A stretch of 64,000 nt of DNA, taken from positions 566,596 through 630,595 of the forward strand of contig NZ_VTUY01000004.1 of NCBI RefSeq assembly GCF_008364765.1, read 5' to 3'. The DNA is from Bacillus sp. CH30_1T. GTDB lineage: Bacteria > Bacillota > Bacilli > Bacillales > Bacillaceae_B. The notes under the pieces were generated by a model. That model had not been told where the DNA came from. It saw only the letters and a program-made list of their open reading frames with translations, and did no database searches. The position numbers were made by a program, and so were the translations under genes. Positions 26,389 through 35,023 of the stretch are shown one piece after another (the first letter of the stretch is position 1; each line of letters opens with the position of its first letter).

Positions 26389-27756
26389 TTATCTTTCATA
26401 GGATGTTGGCTTCTTAGCATTTATTTGATTCTTAATCTTTTTCTTCCGGTTGGCAAATATAGCAAACCATACTTTAGGGTGGAAAAGGTGGAAGGGGGGC
26501 CGAATTAAATTCATTACTCTAATTAATCTGAGATAAACTTCCGGATCAAAAGCCGAAAGCTGATATACTTTTTTGCTATACCACTGTTTAAACGACTGCA
26601 TAAGGGATCTGTTCCCATTAATATCGGGGTGGCGAAATGCCTCTGTAATTGCCATCTCCCATGGTGTTGCAATCAACTTAGAAATTTTCTGATGAAATGT
26701 TTTGGTAAACCCTTTATCGGAATAAGCATAATATTTAAAATAACTCTGTAACTCTAAGGCTTCCATAGCAGCAACAGATATCCCTTGCCCAAATACCGGA
26801 TCAAAGCGGCAGTGAGCATCCCCAACAACCAGGAAACCTTCGGGGACATCTGCAAGGTCAAAACGTCGACGAACCTGATAAGGAATATTATATATTTTCA
26901 TCTCTGAAACTGGCTCCACTTGTTCTAGAAATTGAAGAACGTCAGTGACGGGTAACCTTTTTGCATAAGCAAAAAATTCCTCATTTGTTTTTGGCGCACG
27001 TTCATTGGCGTAACCACTAAAGGTAACAGAGAAGCGATTATCTTCAATCGTTTGAATAAATGCACCGTAAGGGTTTTCAGGAAAACTAGGAGAAATCAGA
27101 AGATTACACCAGTCTGGACGGTCTCGATTTTTCAGACGAAAGAGTCTTGTGGCATAAAAAAGTTGAATCCACACCTTTTCTTCCCTAACCTTAATACCGT
27201 ATGATTTTAGCCACTCTATACTCTTTGATCCAAACCCGCTAGCATCAACAACCATATCTGCAAGAAGGACTTCTTCTCTTCTTGTCTTCAGAGAACGTAC
27301 CTGTACTCCAGATATTTTATTACGTTGATGATCTAATATTAGTTGCTCGGCCATTGTTTCGTACCTGGTTGTAATATTGGAAACTTGATCAATATGGTGT
27401 TGTAATTGCCATTCTAACATAGGGCGGCTTTGTTGAAGCATAACTAATTCTCCTGGAAACCGTTGTTTCCAGAACCCAAAATGATGCCACTTCAAATCTC
27501 TTGTAAAATTATTTACAACACTCCCACCTTCTTTTAATTGATCAAGAAGGTTTGGAAAGATTTTCTCAATAGCTTCTTCTCCACCTTTTAATAAGACATG
27601 AGGATGATAGCTTTGTGGCACTCTCTTCCTAGGAGCTTTTTCTTTCCATCTTTGACCAGCTTCCACAATGATTACTTGTCGAAAGGTATGTGACAGGGCT
27701 TTAGCAACTAGTTTCCCAGCAATGCTTCCTCCGATAACTATTACTTTTTCCATCAC
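26389..27756 (-). CDS. FAD-dependent oxidoreductase (halogenase/hydroxylase-like)
   Basis: A 455-residue flavoprotein of the NAD(P)/FAD-binding group-A monooxygenase type. The N-terminal dinucleotide motif is V-I-G-G-S-I-A-G (residues 6-13); a D-A-S-G-x-G segment follows at about 170; and the second FAD motif V-V-G-D-A-H-C-R-F-D-P-V-F-G-Q-G-I-S is at about 308-325. It resembles geranylgeranyl reductase/tryptophan-halogenase-like proteins, but no lysine of halogenases can be assigned with confidence. Substrate unknown. It stands alone in the accessory zone and has its own promoter region. Confidence 0.8.
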   Translation of the reverse strand: MMEKVIVIGGSIAGKLVAKALSHTFRQVIIVEAGQRWKEKAPRKRVPQSYHPHVLLKGGEEAIEKIFPNLLDQLKEGGSVVNNFTRDLKWHHFGFWKQRFPGELVMLQQSRPMLEWQLQHHIDQVSNITTRYETMAEQLILDHQRNKISGVQVRSLKTRREEVLLADMVVDASGFGSKSIEWLKSYGIKVREEKVWIQLFYATRLFRLKNRDRPDWCNLLISPSFPENPYGAFIQTIEDNRFSVTFSGYANERAPKTNEEFFAYAKRLPVTDVLQFLEQVEPVSEMKIYNIPYQVRRRFDLADVPEGFLVVGDAHCRFDPVFGQGISVAAMEALELQSYFKYYAYSDKGFTKTFHQKISKLIATPWEMAITEAFRHPDINGNRSLMQSFKQWYSKKVYQLSAFDPEVYLRLIRVMNLIRPPFHLFHPKVWFAIFANRKKKIKNQINAKKPTSYER

Positions 27757-27995
27757 GATTCTTCCTCCAATCTCCTATAAGTATCCGATTTCTCTCTAAA
27801 AACCCTTCCTCGGCAAACCTTCATTTTAGAGCAAATAAAAAAAATCAATTTTGTAAAAAAGATTGATCAAAAGAAATCCACTTTTATTGATTAACTGGTG
27901 ATTCTTTTTACTCCTGAAAAACTGTCCTTTAACTTAATAACAATTATTTCAAATCCCCCAAATTTTAACAAGAAGTTATTCAATTATATGGCCCT

Positions 27996-28236
27996 TTAAC
28001 GGAATAAGGGTTTGTTAAGGCTTTTCCAAATAAAATGGCTCGTCGTTTTGAAGTGATTGAGTATTTCAGCTAAATCACTAACGGTTGATGCTATATTTTG
28101 AATCCCATTCCCAAGCTCACTTTGCCCCAGTCCCTGCCGATGAAACGCTAATACTCTATAGGTTTTACTTAAAGTTTGTATTACCTCATACCACTCCTTA
28201 AAAGAACAGCCCATCCCTGTAAGAACAATAACCAGT
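27996..28236 (-). pseudogene. N-terminal fragment of an alpha/beta-hydrolase
   Basis: The frame reads V-I-V-L-T-G-M-G-C-S-F-K-E-W, then Y-R-V-L-A-F-H-R-Q-G-L-G-Q-S, which is the start of an alpha/beta-hydrolase (oxyanion strand and DRxGxGxS-like turn). The nucleophile elbow and everything after are missing; the frame ends after about 75 codons. At its 5' end it runs directly into a truncated acetyltransferase start, so it is a junction of two broken genes. Confidence 0.65.
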
Positions 28237-28249
28237 GACCTTTATTACC

Positions 28250-28406
28250 CTTAAAAAGAACTTCAAACGACATAACTGTACCAATTTCATATTCATCATA
28301 ATCCCATCCAACTGATTCAGATTGTTTCAGATAGCTCAATTAAACCAGGGACGTCAGTTTTGTCAAACTGGACTAATTTTAACTTTGACTTATTACTTGT
28401 AATCAT
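28250..28406 (-). pseudogene. truncated, frameshifted GNAT acetyltransferase start (copy 1)
   Basis: Starting at the ATG at 28406 the frame reads M-I-T-S-N-K-S-K-L-K-L-V-Q-F, then V-P-G-L-I-E-L-S-E and stops. After skipping ten bases containing a repeated TCTGAA, the frame continues S-V-G-W-D-Y-D-E-Y-E-I-G-T-V-M-S. This is the beginning of a GNAT domain. A near-identical start lies at 30825-30959. The TGA here comes from the frameshift and is not a selenocysteine codon. Confidence 0.65.
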
Positions 28407-28828
28407 AAAACCTTCTCCTTTATCAACCCCTTTTTGAGAATATTACCTTTCTTTAACGAACAAATTTGAACAAAAAGAAATACCATTATTTTCAATTCTA
28501 TCATAATTCACCAATAGAGAGGACATGATCGAGGTTACTCAGAATCATTTACTGATTTGTACCTGACCCTGGAGACGCTAAAGCTTGTCCCTACTGTGGA
28601 ATGGCTCCATCAATTCTTTTTTAAAATGCTCTGTTAAAGTTTAATGCTGATATATATAGAAAGAAGAGTACCCCAAAATAATTGAAAGTCCTCTTTTGCA
28701 TTATTGTTCTTATTGAACTAACGCCCCCGTTAGATGAGCACTTTAATACAAGATAAAGTCTCTACTTTCTCAGAGTAAACCGTCAAATCAAGCATCTCTT
28801 TACTACCTCTCCCTTTATTAAGTATGAT
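28407..28828. other. gap without a recognisable gene
   Basis: AT-rich sequence upstream of the GNAT fragment. It contains a short GC-richer scrap (about 28560-28610) and a palindromic TAACGCCCCCGTTA at about 28719-28732 of the kind found scattered in Bacillaceae intergenic DNA. No coding signal supported. Confidence 0.5.
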
Positions 28829-28856
28829 AAAAAGCCAGCACCTAATGCTGGCTTTC
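28829..28856 (-). terminator. terminator of the SRPBCC gene
   Basis: AAAGCCAGCA and TGCTGGCTTT around a short loop, with T run on the minus strand. Confidence 0.85.
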
Positions 28857-28942
28857 AATCTTTCATATTAAATTAAAGCACTTGCATGAAATAAGCACCT
28901 TTAATACCAATTAGTCTCTAAAGGTTGATTCAATATGTTTAA

Positions 28943-29422
28943 TTAATTCGCTCTAAAAGCTTCCTGATAATACTCCTTTAATTCAGAGGCATTATCTTTC
29001 CATTCCACTGGATGTCCGTTGACTATCTGGTGAAGGACATCCAAGCACCGATGCCATCCTGCAGCGGTATTAACTACCCATGAATCGTCGTCAAAAGTGT
29101 GGGTGAAGATCATTCGTGAACCTTTATCCTCTTCCTGCAAAGATATGTTCACTAGATCACCTTCTTCACGGAAACCAAATAAATATGGCTTTTCTAACTC
29201 AGTGATGGTAGCCTTATATGTTGTTCCTTCTCCGTCATCGAAGTCAATTTTGCCCCCTAGTCTGACATCCATCTCTCCTGTGGCAAAAGGGTACCATTGG
29301 GTGAAGTAACTCGGAGTTGTTATGACATGGAAAACATCTTCTGGATTTTGAAGGGAAAATCGTTCAAATCTTAAAGCATAACGACCGTTTGATTCATGTA
29401 ATGTACCATACTCATTCATCAT
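28943..29422 (-). CDS. SRPBCC (AHSA1-type) domain protein
   Basis: A 159-residue START/Bet v1-like protein: R-F-E-R-F-S-L-Q-N-P-E-D-V-F-H-V-I-T-T-P at the N terminus, then F-T-Q-W-Y-P-F-A-T-G-E-M-D-V-R-x-G-G, and the C-terminal helix W-H-R-C-L-D-V-L-H-Q-I. These are features of activator-of-Hsp90-ATPase-like (AHSA1/polyketide cyclase) proteins that bind hydrophobic ligands. Ligand and role unknown. Monocistronic. The 29423-29720 stretch upstream shows only AT-rich promoter-like sequence. Confidence 0.85.
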   Translation of the reverse strand: MMNEYGTLHESNGRYALRFERFSLQNPEDVFHVITTPSYFTQWYPFATGEMDVRLGGKIDFDDGEGTTYKATITELEKPYLFGFREEGDLVNISLQEEDKGSRMIFTHTFDDDSWVVNTAAGWHRCLDVLHQIVNGHPVEWKDNASELKEYYQEAFRAN

Positions 29423-29720
29423 TTCATCTCCTTTTCTTTATCCTTGAAGTTTCTCCCGCTACTAATTCAGAAAAACAAATTAATGTTTGTTCAGCTCGGG
29501 AAAATATCAACCATTTATTCCATTCTTTTATAGTACCATAATATTTAATCCGTTTAGATTATAATGTTCCGTTCGTTCTTTAATGTTGATGTTTTTTATT
29601 TGCATTTCCCCCCAAGTTAACTTTAATAATATTATCGCAACACGAATATACGTTTGGTTATATTTGTTGATAGTAAATTCTATTAATGAACTATTCCACT
29701 AAACTGCTCAATAATGGAAT

Positions 29721-29766
29721 AAGGGTACAGGTGAAGATCGGCTGCCCGGCCTTCAGCTGTACCCTT
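29721..29766 (-). terminator. terminator after the DUF1062 gene
   Basis: AAGGGTACAG pairs with CTGTACCCTT, enclosing GTGAAG...CTTCAG and a GC-rich inner stem. Confidence 0.75.
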
Positions 29767-29794
29767 AGAGAATAGCCTTAGCAATGATAATAGA

Positions 29795-30391
29795 TTATGA
29801 TGTCAAAGCATCAACTTTGTACCAATCACCTTTGACTGTAATTTGTAAATCATCTATAACATTGCTCTTCATCTTAATGTTCGGATTTAGTAAAATCGTT
29901 CCATTCTGAGACAGTTTATTTACTTTTGACCTTGAAATGCCAAGAATTTCTGCTATAAGTTTATCTATTCTAAGACCAAAATCATATTTATAGCAAAGTC
30001 TAATCGTAAACTTGTTAGATCGTGAATCGAGCTTTTCTTTTTTTAACTCGTATCGTATATCTGTAATTACATCATTACATAGTTTTCTTAATTTGTTGAC
30101 TTGAAAAGCATAGTACCAAATGGTCTCTTTATCATTATTCATAAACTTTTGAATGAGCATTGAGTCAATTTTATTAATATTTACTCTGGATAAAATGGGG
30201 TAATTCCAAGTTCCCTCACAATGTGTACAGTTATAAATAAGCCAAATATCAACTATTTTTTGATTCGCATTTACCCTGAATTTCTCACTACAATAAAATT
30301 CTGTGTTCGTTTTACATTTACTGCAATTTCGTTTTATATAAGGGGTTTCCTTAGCAATGACCTCATACGTGAATAAATTATTTAAACTCAT
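29795..30391 (-). CDS. DUF1062 protein: zinc ribbon plus S4-like RNA-binding domain
   Basis: A 198-residue protein. Two C-x2-C pairs at about residues 23-26 and 56-59 form a zinc ribbon, a hydrophilic helical middle follows (about 70-125), and the C-terminal segment R-I-D-K-L-I-A-E-I-L-G-I-S-R-S-K-V-N-K-L reads as an S4 RNA-binding motif. This is the DUF1062 architecture. The S4-like part suggests contact with rRNA, tRNA or ribosome, which is inference. AGGAGG precedes the ATG at 30391. Upstream is a leader of about 260 nt with its own promoter, a possible 9-codon leader ORF and an intrinsic terminator, so expression is probably set by attenuation. Confidence 0.8.
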   Translation of the reverse strand: MSLNNLFTYEVIAKETPYIKRNCSKCKTNTEFYCSEKFRVNANQKIVDIWLIYNCTHCEGTWNYPILSRVNINKIDSMLIQKFMNNDKETIWYYAFQVNKLRKLCNDVITDIRYELKKEKLDSRSNKFTIRLCYKYDFGLRIDKLIAEILGISRSKVNKLSQNGTILLNPNIKMKSNVIDDLQITVKGDWYKVDALTS

Positions 30392-30458
30392 ACACCAGTT
30401 CCTCCTATTTATTCAGAGGAACGCAAAAAATGGTTGAATGGAGAAAGATTTCCCATTT

Positions 30459-30489
30459 AAAAAAGCGGAATACCATATAGGTATCCCGC
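30459..30489 (-). terminator. leader (attenuator) terminator before the DUF1062 gene
   Basis: On the minus strand GCGGGATACC, TATAT loop, GGTATTCCGC, then a run of six T. It stands 68 bp before the start codon, inside the 5' leader, so it must be relieved for the gene to be expressed from the promoter at 30661-30669. Confidence 0.85.
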
Positions 30490-30606
30490 TGGAATTAAAA
30501 CAACTGACTATCCTGCGTTCCCTGTAATGGTTAAAAATAGGCGCACTTCTCCCGTCATTGAACACTAATGTTCAAAAAGAAATGTACTATTTAGTTGCTT
30601 AAACCA

Positions 30607-30636
30607 TTACAAGTATGTTGGCAAACCCAATTCCAC
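30607..30636 (-). CDS. possible 9-residue leader peptide
   Basis: GTG at 30636 begins M-E-L-G-L-P-T-Y-L-stop (30607). AGGAGA lies ten bases upstream (30647-30652). The stop codon overlaps GTAATGGTT (minus strand, 30610-30602), which can pair perfectly with AACCATTAC at 30532-30524, so a stalled or terminating ribosome here would change leader folding. Existence of the peptide is inferred from this arrangement only. Confidence 0.4.
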   Translation of the reverse strand: MELGLPTYL

Positions 30637-30660
30637 CTTCCAGATTTCTCCTGTATCTTT

Positions 30661-30669
30661 AGTATACCA
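30661..30669 (-). promoter_or_regulatory. extended -10 promoter of the leader
   Basis: Minus strand TGGTATACT is a TGn-type extended -10 (TATACT). No good -35 is seen at 17 bp, as is common for extended -10 promoters. The expected start point is near 30654, just before the leader ribosome binding site. Confidence 0.5.
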
Positions 30670-30824
30670 TTATTTTATCAATAATTACCATTGTTTTATT
30701 ATCATTCAGGAGATTTACTGTTGGCTTATTCTCCCCATTCTACATATTCACTGCAATCTTGGGGGGTTTTTGCCCTTTCCCTCAAAAAGTTGGAGTAAGG
30801 AGGCTTTCGAAAAATAAATCCTTA

Positions 30825-30959
30825 TCAATATGACATAACTATGCCAATTTTATATTCATCATAATCCCAACCAACTGATTCACACAGCTCAATTAAACCT
30901 GGAATGTCATATTTGCTAAGCTGGACTATTTTTAACTTTGACTCGTGACTTGTAACCAT
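30825..30959 (-). pseudogene. truncated GNAT acetyltransferase start (copy 2)
   Basis: A 44-codon frame starting M-V-T-S-H-E-S-K-L-K-I-V-Q-L and containing D-I-P-G-L-I-E-L-C-E-S-V-G-W-D-Y-D-E-Y-K-I-G before stopping at S-Y. It aligns with the fragment at 28250-28406 but keeps the frame through the S-V-G-W-D-Y region. A full GNAT domain needs about 140 residues, so this is a remnant. The next 288 bp up to 31247 show no gene. Confidence 0.65.
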
Positions 30960-31247
30960 TAATTCTTCTCCATCTTTAAATCCTAATTTTTTGGGGGGCT
31001 TATTGCATTAACTCACCACTTTATTCCACCAACCTCCCTATAAAGGAACAATGAAAATAGCTGGAGATCGCTATCTATTGATAACGGTCAAAATCTTCAA
31101 GAATATCTGGAATTATTTCTGATTTTTTTATTACTTTTTCTTAACCATAGAACAGTACCCTCCCTTTAATTTATATAACTCATTAATTTAATTCATCTGT
31201 TCATACTAAGAGTTAAAGGAAATCAAACCATTACTGGGGATGAAGTC

Positions 31248-32816
31248 ATGATAAAACGTTTATTAGTAATTTTTTCTTTTCTTATTTTTGCTATCGGGTG
31301 TACCGGCAGCAGCCAGGTCTCGCCCCTGGATACCAAGATACCGTTCCCTCTGCAAACTGGAAGCCAATACCATCCGAAAGTGGTTCTCCTCGTTATTGAC
31401 TCATTAATGGAAAAATCGCTGAAAAAGGCAATTGAGGACGGAAAAGCTCCCGCCCTGGAATTTTTTAAAAAGAACGGCCAATACAGCACTGATCTGGTAA
31501 GTTCGTATCCGACAATGTCGGTCACGATAGACAGTTCTTTAATTACAGGTACTTATCCAGATCAGCATAAAATCCCAGGGCTTGTCTGGTTTAATGATAA
31601 AGAAAGACGAATCATTACTTATGGAAATGGATTTTTTGAAATCTTTAAGCTGGGTGTTTCTGATTTTGCAAGGAACGGTCTTTATGCCTATAACAATCGA
31701 GACTTGAGTAGCAATGTTAAAACCATACATGAAGACCTGGACAATGCAGGCTTAAAGACTGCTTCTATAAACGCTTTGATTTACCGTGGAAATTATCCTC
31801 ATACCCTGAAGGTCCCGGCCTTCATTTCGTCAGTGACCAACCTGCCTGATGAAATACAAACCAAGGGCCCTGAAACGCTGTCATTAGGATTGTTTTCCAG
31901 AGAGAATCAGGAAAACAATCATATCGTCAATCGAATTGGCCTGAATGATTCTTTTGCAGCAGAGGAGTTGATATACCTTTTTAAGAATAACACTTTACCT
32001 TCCTTTACAATCCTGTATTTACCGGAAAATGATTATACTGTACACAAAAAAGGTCCTTCCGCGATTAAAGGAATAGAAGATGTGGATAAGCAGCTCCAAA
32101 ACGTTCTGAATAGCTTCCCTGATTGGAACGATGCACTCACTAACATTGTGTGGGTTATTATGGGTGACAGCAACCAGTCCTTAGTGAAATCAAATAAAAA
32201 AGAAGCTCTCATAGACCTTAGAAAAGAACTCTCTGAATACAACATATTGGAGCTAGGCGAAGCTGTCCGGGCTAAAGACGAAATTGTTATCACCGCAAAT
32301 GAACGGATGGCGTATCTTTATATTCTTAAAGAGGACATTCAGCTACGGCAAATGGCGAAAATATTACAAAAAGAGTCACGTATTTCTTGGATAGCATGGA
32401 AGGACAACGAAGGTATTAAAGTAATTTCCCCTGATCATCAAGGGGAACTGTCATTTCAACCAGAAGGCCCCTATAAGGACCAATATCATCAGTCATGGTC
32501 CGTAAAAGGAAACAGTGATATCCTCGATATGAAAATTAAAGACAATACAATCAGCTTTGGAAATTACCCCGATGCTTTAGCAAGGCTATATGGAGCAGCA
32601 GAATCACAAAAAGGCAGCTTTCTTATCACGGATGCCAAACCAGGATATGAATTCATAGGAGAAAGTTCACCGGAGCATTCCGGCGGAGGTGCCCATGGCT
32701 CGATGCACAAGGCAGATTCAACGGTTCCACTCATAGTGACAGGAACAAATAAAAGTATTGAAAACTTAAGAATCGTTGATTTAAAAGACTGGATTATTGA
32801 GATTATCCAAAGATAA
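31248..32816 (+). CDS. alkaline phosphatase-superfamily phosphodiesterase, lipoprotein
   Basis: A 522-residue exported protein. The signal peptide ends in the lipobox F-A-I-G-C (Cys18). The type I phosphodiesterase/nucleotide pyrophosphatase domain shows V-V-L-L-V-I-D-S-L at about 45 (first metal aspartate), the nucleophile region S-Y-P-T-M-S-V-T at about 87-94, G-T-Y-P-D-Q-H-K-I-P-G, and near the end E-H-S-G-G-G-A-H-G-S. The usual S-D-H-G motif reads M-G-D-S-N here, so one metal ligand may differ. Likely hydrolyses a phosphodiester outside the membrane; substrate unknown. Confidence 0.85.
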   Translation: MIKRLLVIFSFLIFAIGCTGSSQVSPLDTKIPFPLQTGSQYHPKVVLLVIDSLMEKSLKKAIEDGKAPALEFFKKNGQYSTDLVSSYPTMSVTIDSSLITGTYPDQHKIPGLVWFNDKERRIITYGNGFFEIFKLGVSDFARNGLYAYNNRDLSSNVKTIHEDLDNAGLKTASINALIYRGNYPHTLKVPAFISSVTNLPDEIQTKGPETLSLGLFSRENQENNHIVNRIGLNDSFAAEELIYLFKNNTLPSFTILYLPENDYTVHKKGPSAIKGIEDVDKQLQNVLNSFPDWNDALTNIVWVIMGDSNQSLVKSNKKEALIDLRKELSEYNILELGEAVRAKDEIVITANERMAYLYILKEDIQLRQMAKILQKESRISWIAWKDNEGIKVISPDHQGELSFQPEGPYKDQYHQSWSVKGNSDILDMKIKDNTISFGNYPDALARLYGAAESQKGSFLITDAKPGYEFIGESSPEHSGGGAHGSMHKADSTVPLIVTGTNKSIENLRIVDLKDWIIEIIQR

Positions 32817-32842
32817 AGAAAGCCCACCTGAGTGGGCTTTCT
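32815..32842. terminator. bidirectional terminator
   Basis: AAAGAAAGCCCAC(CT) and (GA)GTGGGCTTTCT between the convergent phosphodiesterase gene and the 32860-33147 gene. Confidence 0.88.
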
Positions 32843-32859
32843 CCTGAATGAGCTTTCTA

Positions 32860-33147
32860 CTATTCATTCTGCATTTGATTCTTGTCAGGAGCTATTTCAT
32901 TCGCAAATTCGTTAATTGCTGCCAGGTTTGGCTTGGCTCCACTTAAAGGATTAGTGTTCACTAGATTCTGAAACGTACGTCCAATGTTGCTGTTCATGCT
33001 TCTTCTGTTCAGACCATAGGCAGCAGCACTCATGGCAAGGCTCAAAACCGATCCCCAAACCATTCTTTTGTTAGCTCTTTTTCTGCCAAACATATTTAGG
33101 AAAGAAGATCTCTTTCTTCTATTGAAAAGCGATAATAATTTATTCAA
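32860..33147 (-). CDS. small basic membrane-associated protein of unknown function
   Basis: A 95-residue protein with a strongly basic start (N-R-R-K-R-S, G-R-K-R-A-N-K-R), one short hydrophobic segment at about 32-46 (V-L-S-L-A-M-S-A-A-A-Y-G-L) and an asparagine-rich tail. It looks like the YrzQ/DUF3918 type of Bacillaceae proteins, though I am not certain. The basic patch beside a membrane segment suggests inner-face membrane association. Confidence 0.55.
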   Translation of the reverse strand: MNKLLSLFNRRKRSSFLNMFGRKRANKRMVWGSVLSLAMSAAAYGLNRRSMNSNIGRTFQNLVNTNPLSGAKPNLAAINEFANEIAPDKNQMQNE

Positions 33148-33280
33148 ACAAACACCTCTTCGTTTAGATTAAGAAAGTTCTACTTTGACTTTCAAATTTA
33201 TTATCTGTCTAGTCACTGTCATTATGACTGGTAAAACATTAAAGGGATAAAGGTTCCACCTTATTATCTGCATAACATCA

Positions 33281-33780
33281 TTACCGGTTTTTAAAATAAA
33301 ACTCCAGCACCTTCAGGATTTCACCTTCCTCCTCAAAGGTTTGGATACGGTCCCCTTCAAGGCACGAAAAATTAGTCGGGCTCAAATAAAGTAACCGTTT
33401 GTATGTGTCAAGCTTCCCTCGACATGGTAATATTTTAGCCAACATTTCCGATAGCGTAGTTCTAAAAGGTAAATTTCCTCATATAGACATTGCCGAATAA
33501 AATGAACGATGAAGCCATCCAGAAGAAAAGAACGTGGGTTTATAAAACTTTTAGTCGCGTTGACCGACCTAATGAGGAGACATTTTAAATCGTAATCACG
33601 GCTGATAATCCATTCTGCTACCAGTTCCTCGACCACCTTTAATCCATTTATCGACCTTGTATTGATCTTCAAATTTTATTGCCCGATACAGGAAAAGGAC
33701 GCGTTCTTCAATAAACGCGACCGATTGCGGAAGATGCTCAATTTCCGCCAACGTTTGTAAAGTAAAACTTTTACGAAAGA
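33281..33780 (-). pseudogene. decayed gene in three reading frames, family not recognised
   Basis: Three overlapping blocks on the minus strand look like pieces of one protein: L-A-E-I-E-H-L-P-Q-S-V-A-F-I-E-E-R-V-L-F, then V-V-E-E-L-V-A-E-W-I-I-S-R-D-Y-D-L-K-C-L and S-F-L-L-D-G-F-I-V-H-F-I-R-Q-C-L-Y, then L-E-G-D-R-I-Q-T-F-E-E-E-G-E-I-L-K-V. Each sits in a different frame, consistent with two indels. It lies just downstream of the ABM gene. I do not recognise the family. Confidence 0.5.
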
Positions 33781-34067
33781 TCAACTTTTTGAAAGTGTTC
33801 AACTGTCGGGAATGGGTCATAGAAATGATGGAGTTGATGTTTCCATTCTTGATATTCGTGTGATTGTCTAAATCCAACTGTATGATCTTCTAAAGTTTCC
33901 CACCTTACTAATAATAAATATTTCCCCTCAGCTTCTATACAACGTTGTAATTCGTGGGATATATAGCCATTCATCGATGAGATAATTTTAGAAGCTTTAC
34001 TAAATGCCTCTTCATATTCCTGTTCCATACCTTTTTTAACTTGAAGCATGACTCCTTCTAATATCAT
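33771..34067 (-). CDS. antibiotic biosynthesis monooxygenase (ABM)-domain protein
   Basis: A 98-residue ferredoxin-like dimeric alpha-beta barrel protein: L-Q-V-K-K-G-M-E-Q-E-Y-E-E-A-F, G-Y-I-S-H-E-L-Q-R-C, Y-L-L-L-V-R-W-E-T-L-E-D-H-T-V-G-F-R-Q-S, and W-x-H-x-L-H-H-F-Y-D. These are standard ABM (YdhR/HmoB-like) elements. Such proteins act as small monooxygenases or heme-degrading enzymes; the asparagine and tryptophan needed for IsdG-type heme degradation cannot be assigned here. Function therefore open. No operon partner except the decayed gene downstream. Confidence 0.87.
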   Translation of the reverse strand: MILEGVMLQVKKGMEQEYEEAFSKASKIISSMNGYISHELQRCIEAEGKYLLLVRWETLEDHTVGFRQSHEYQEWKHQLHHFYDPFPTVEHFQKVDLS

Positions 34068-34477
34068 AAAAGCTACCCCTCTGTGTCAAATTATAGAATG
34101 AATATTTTTCACTCTATTTCTTCTTTTTGTGATTAATATTGCTTTCTAAAAGACGCCCTTCTCTATTCAAGAAATGCGTCCTTGGAACTACTGAGCTGCT
34201 TCTATTCGCTGGGTTATCAAAAAAAATACTTCAGCAACCTTAATTTTTCATCCTAGTCACCACTTTTTAATTTAACGACAAATTATAATTTCGAGCCACT
34301 CCACGGACAAAAATTAATTTCTATATTCTGACAAAATAATCATTTTTAATAAAAGAGATAATAAATATGGATTGATTTTTCATGATGGTGGTATGATAAC
34401 CGCTGTCCTCGCAACATTGTTCATTCATTATTTTCACTTCTCCAGAATACTTCAACCTCCATTACAGGAAGAAGACA
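34068..34477. other. gap with one palindromic scrap, no gene
   Basis: Contains GACGCCC...AAGAAATGCGTCC at about 34152-34181, a weak relative of the dispersed GCGCCC hairpin repeat, and otherwise AT-rich sequence without coding signal. Confidence 0.5.
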
Positions 34478-34891
34478 TCATTTTTCTAGTCTCACTAACG
34501 TTTTTTCGGGTAATTTAATGTGATCAATATCAAAGTTATTGATTTGAAGGGTTAGATCAGCTTCTCGCTTTTCTGTTTCTTCTCCGAGCCAACAGCTATA
34601 CAATTCGAAATAATCACCTTGTTCAAGATATTCATCCATAATTTCACATAATCTAATAAGCTTTTGCTTTGATTGAGCACGAACACTTGAATTCGTGAAT
34701 TTCGAAATTTCAATCCCCCAATCAGTTGACACTTCATAAACATATGTAGTAGTAAATTGGTGTTTCTTTACATTTATTCGGTGTTGTTCTTCCGAAAAAG
34801 AATCACCTATAAGTATAATATCATTCGAATCTTCACCACTTAGTGGTATTTCAATATTACAGCCAATATAGCTAGCTAAACTCATTTCCAT
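34478..34891 (-). CDS. hypothetical protein, possibly immunity- or stress-like
   Basis: A 137-residue soluble acidic protein with alternating strands (I-E-I-P-L, I-I-L-I-G, T-T-T-Y-V-Y-E-V-S) and a helix rich in charged residues (K-L-I-R-L-C-E-I-M-D-E-Y-L-E). It ends with an L-T-L-Q-I-N strand. The size, acidity and isolation resemble orphan immunity proteins, but no toxin partner is near, and I cannot assign a family. A ribosome binding site AAGGGATGG lies upstream. Confidence 0.6.
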   Translation of the reverse strand: MEMSLASYIGCNIEIPLSGEDSNDIILIGDSFSEEQHRINVKKHQFTTTYVYEVSTDWGIEISKFTNSSVRAQSKQKLIRLCEIMDEYLEQGDYFELYSCWLGEETEKREADLTLQINNFDIDHIKLPEKTLVRLEK

Positions 34892-35023
34892 CCATCCCTT
34901 TTAATCCTTATTAAGCTAACATGACCCGTTACTCTAAGGACAACATTTGAAATTTCTTCCTAATTTTAGTATTATACCACAACTGCGTTGCTCCATAATC
35001 TAGCTCAATTCATTAAATTGAAC

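Noticed and set aside
28320..28345. In-frame TGA in the GNAT fragment as a second selenocysteine codon
   Set aside because: Copy 2 at 30825-30959 shows the frame is shifted by a ten-base insertion here; there is no CxxU-type motif and no SECIS-like hairpin after it.
30459..30670. T-box or known metabolite riboswitch before DUF1062
   Set aside because: No AGGGTGGNACCGCG motif, no specifier-loop pattern, and no match to purine, SAM, glycine, lysine or guanidine riboswitch cores that I know; a leader-ORF attenuator fits better.
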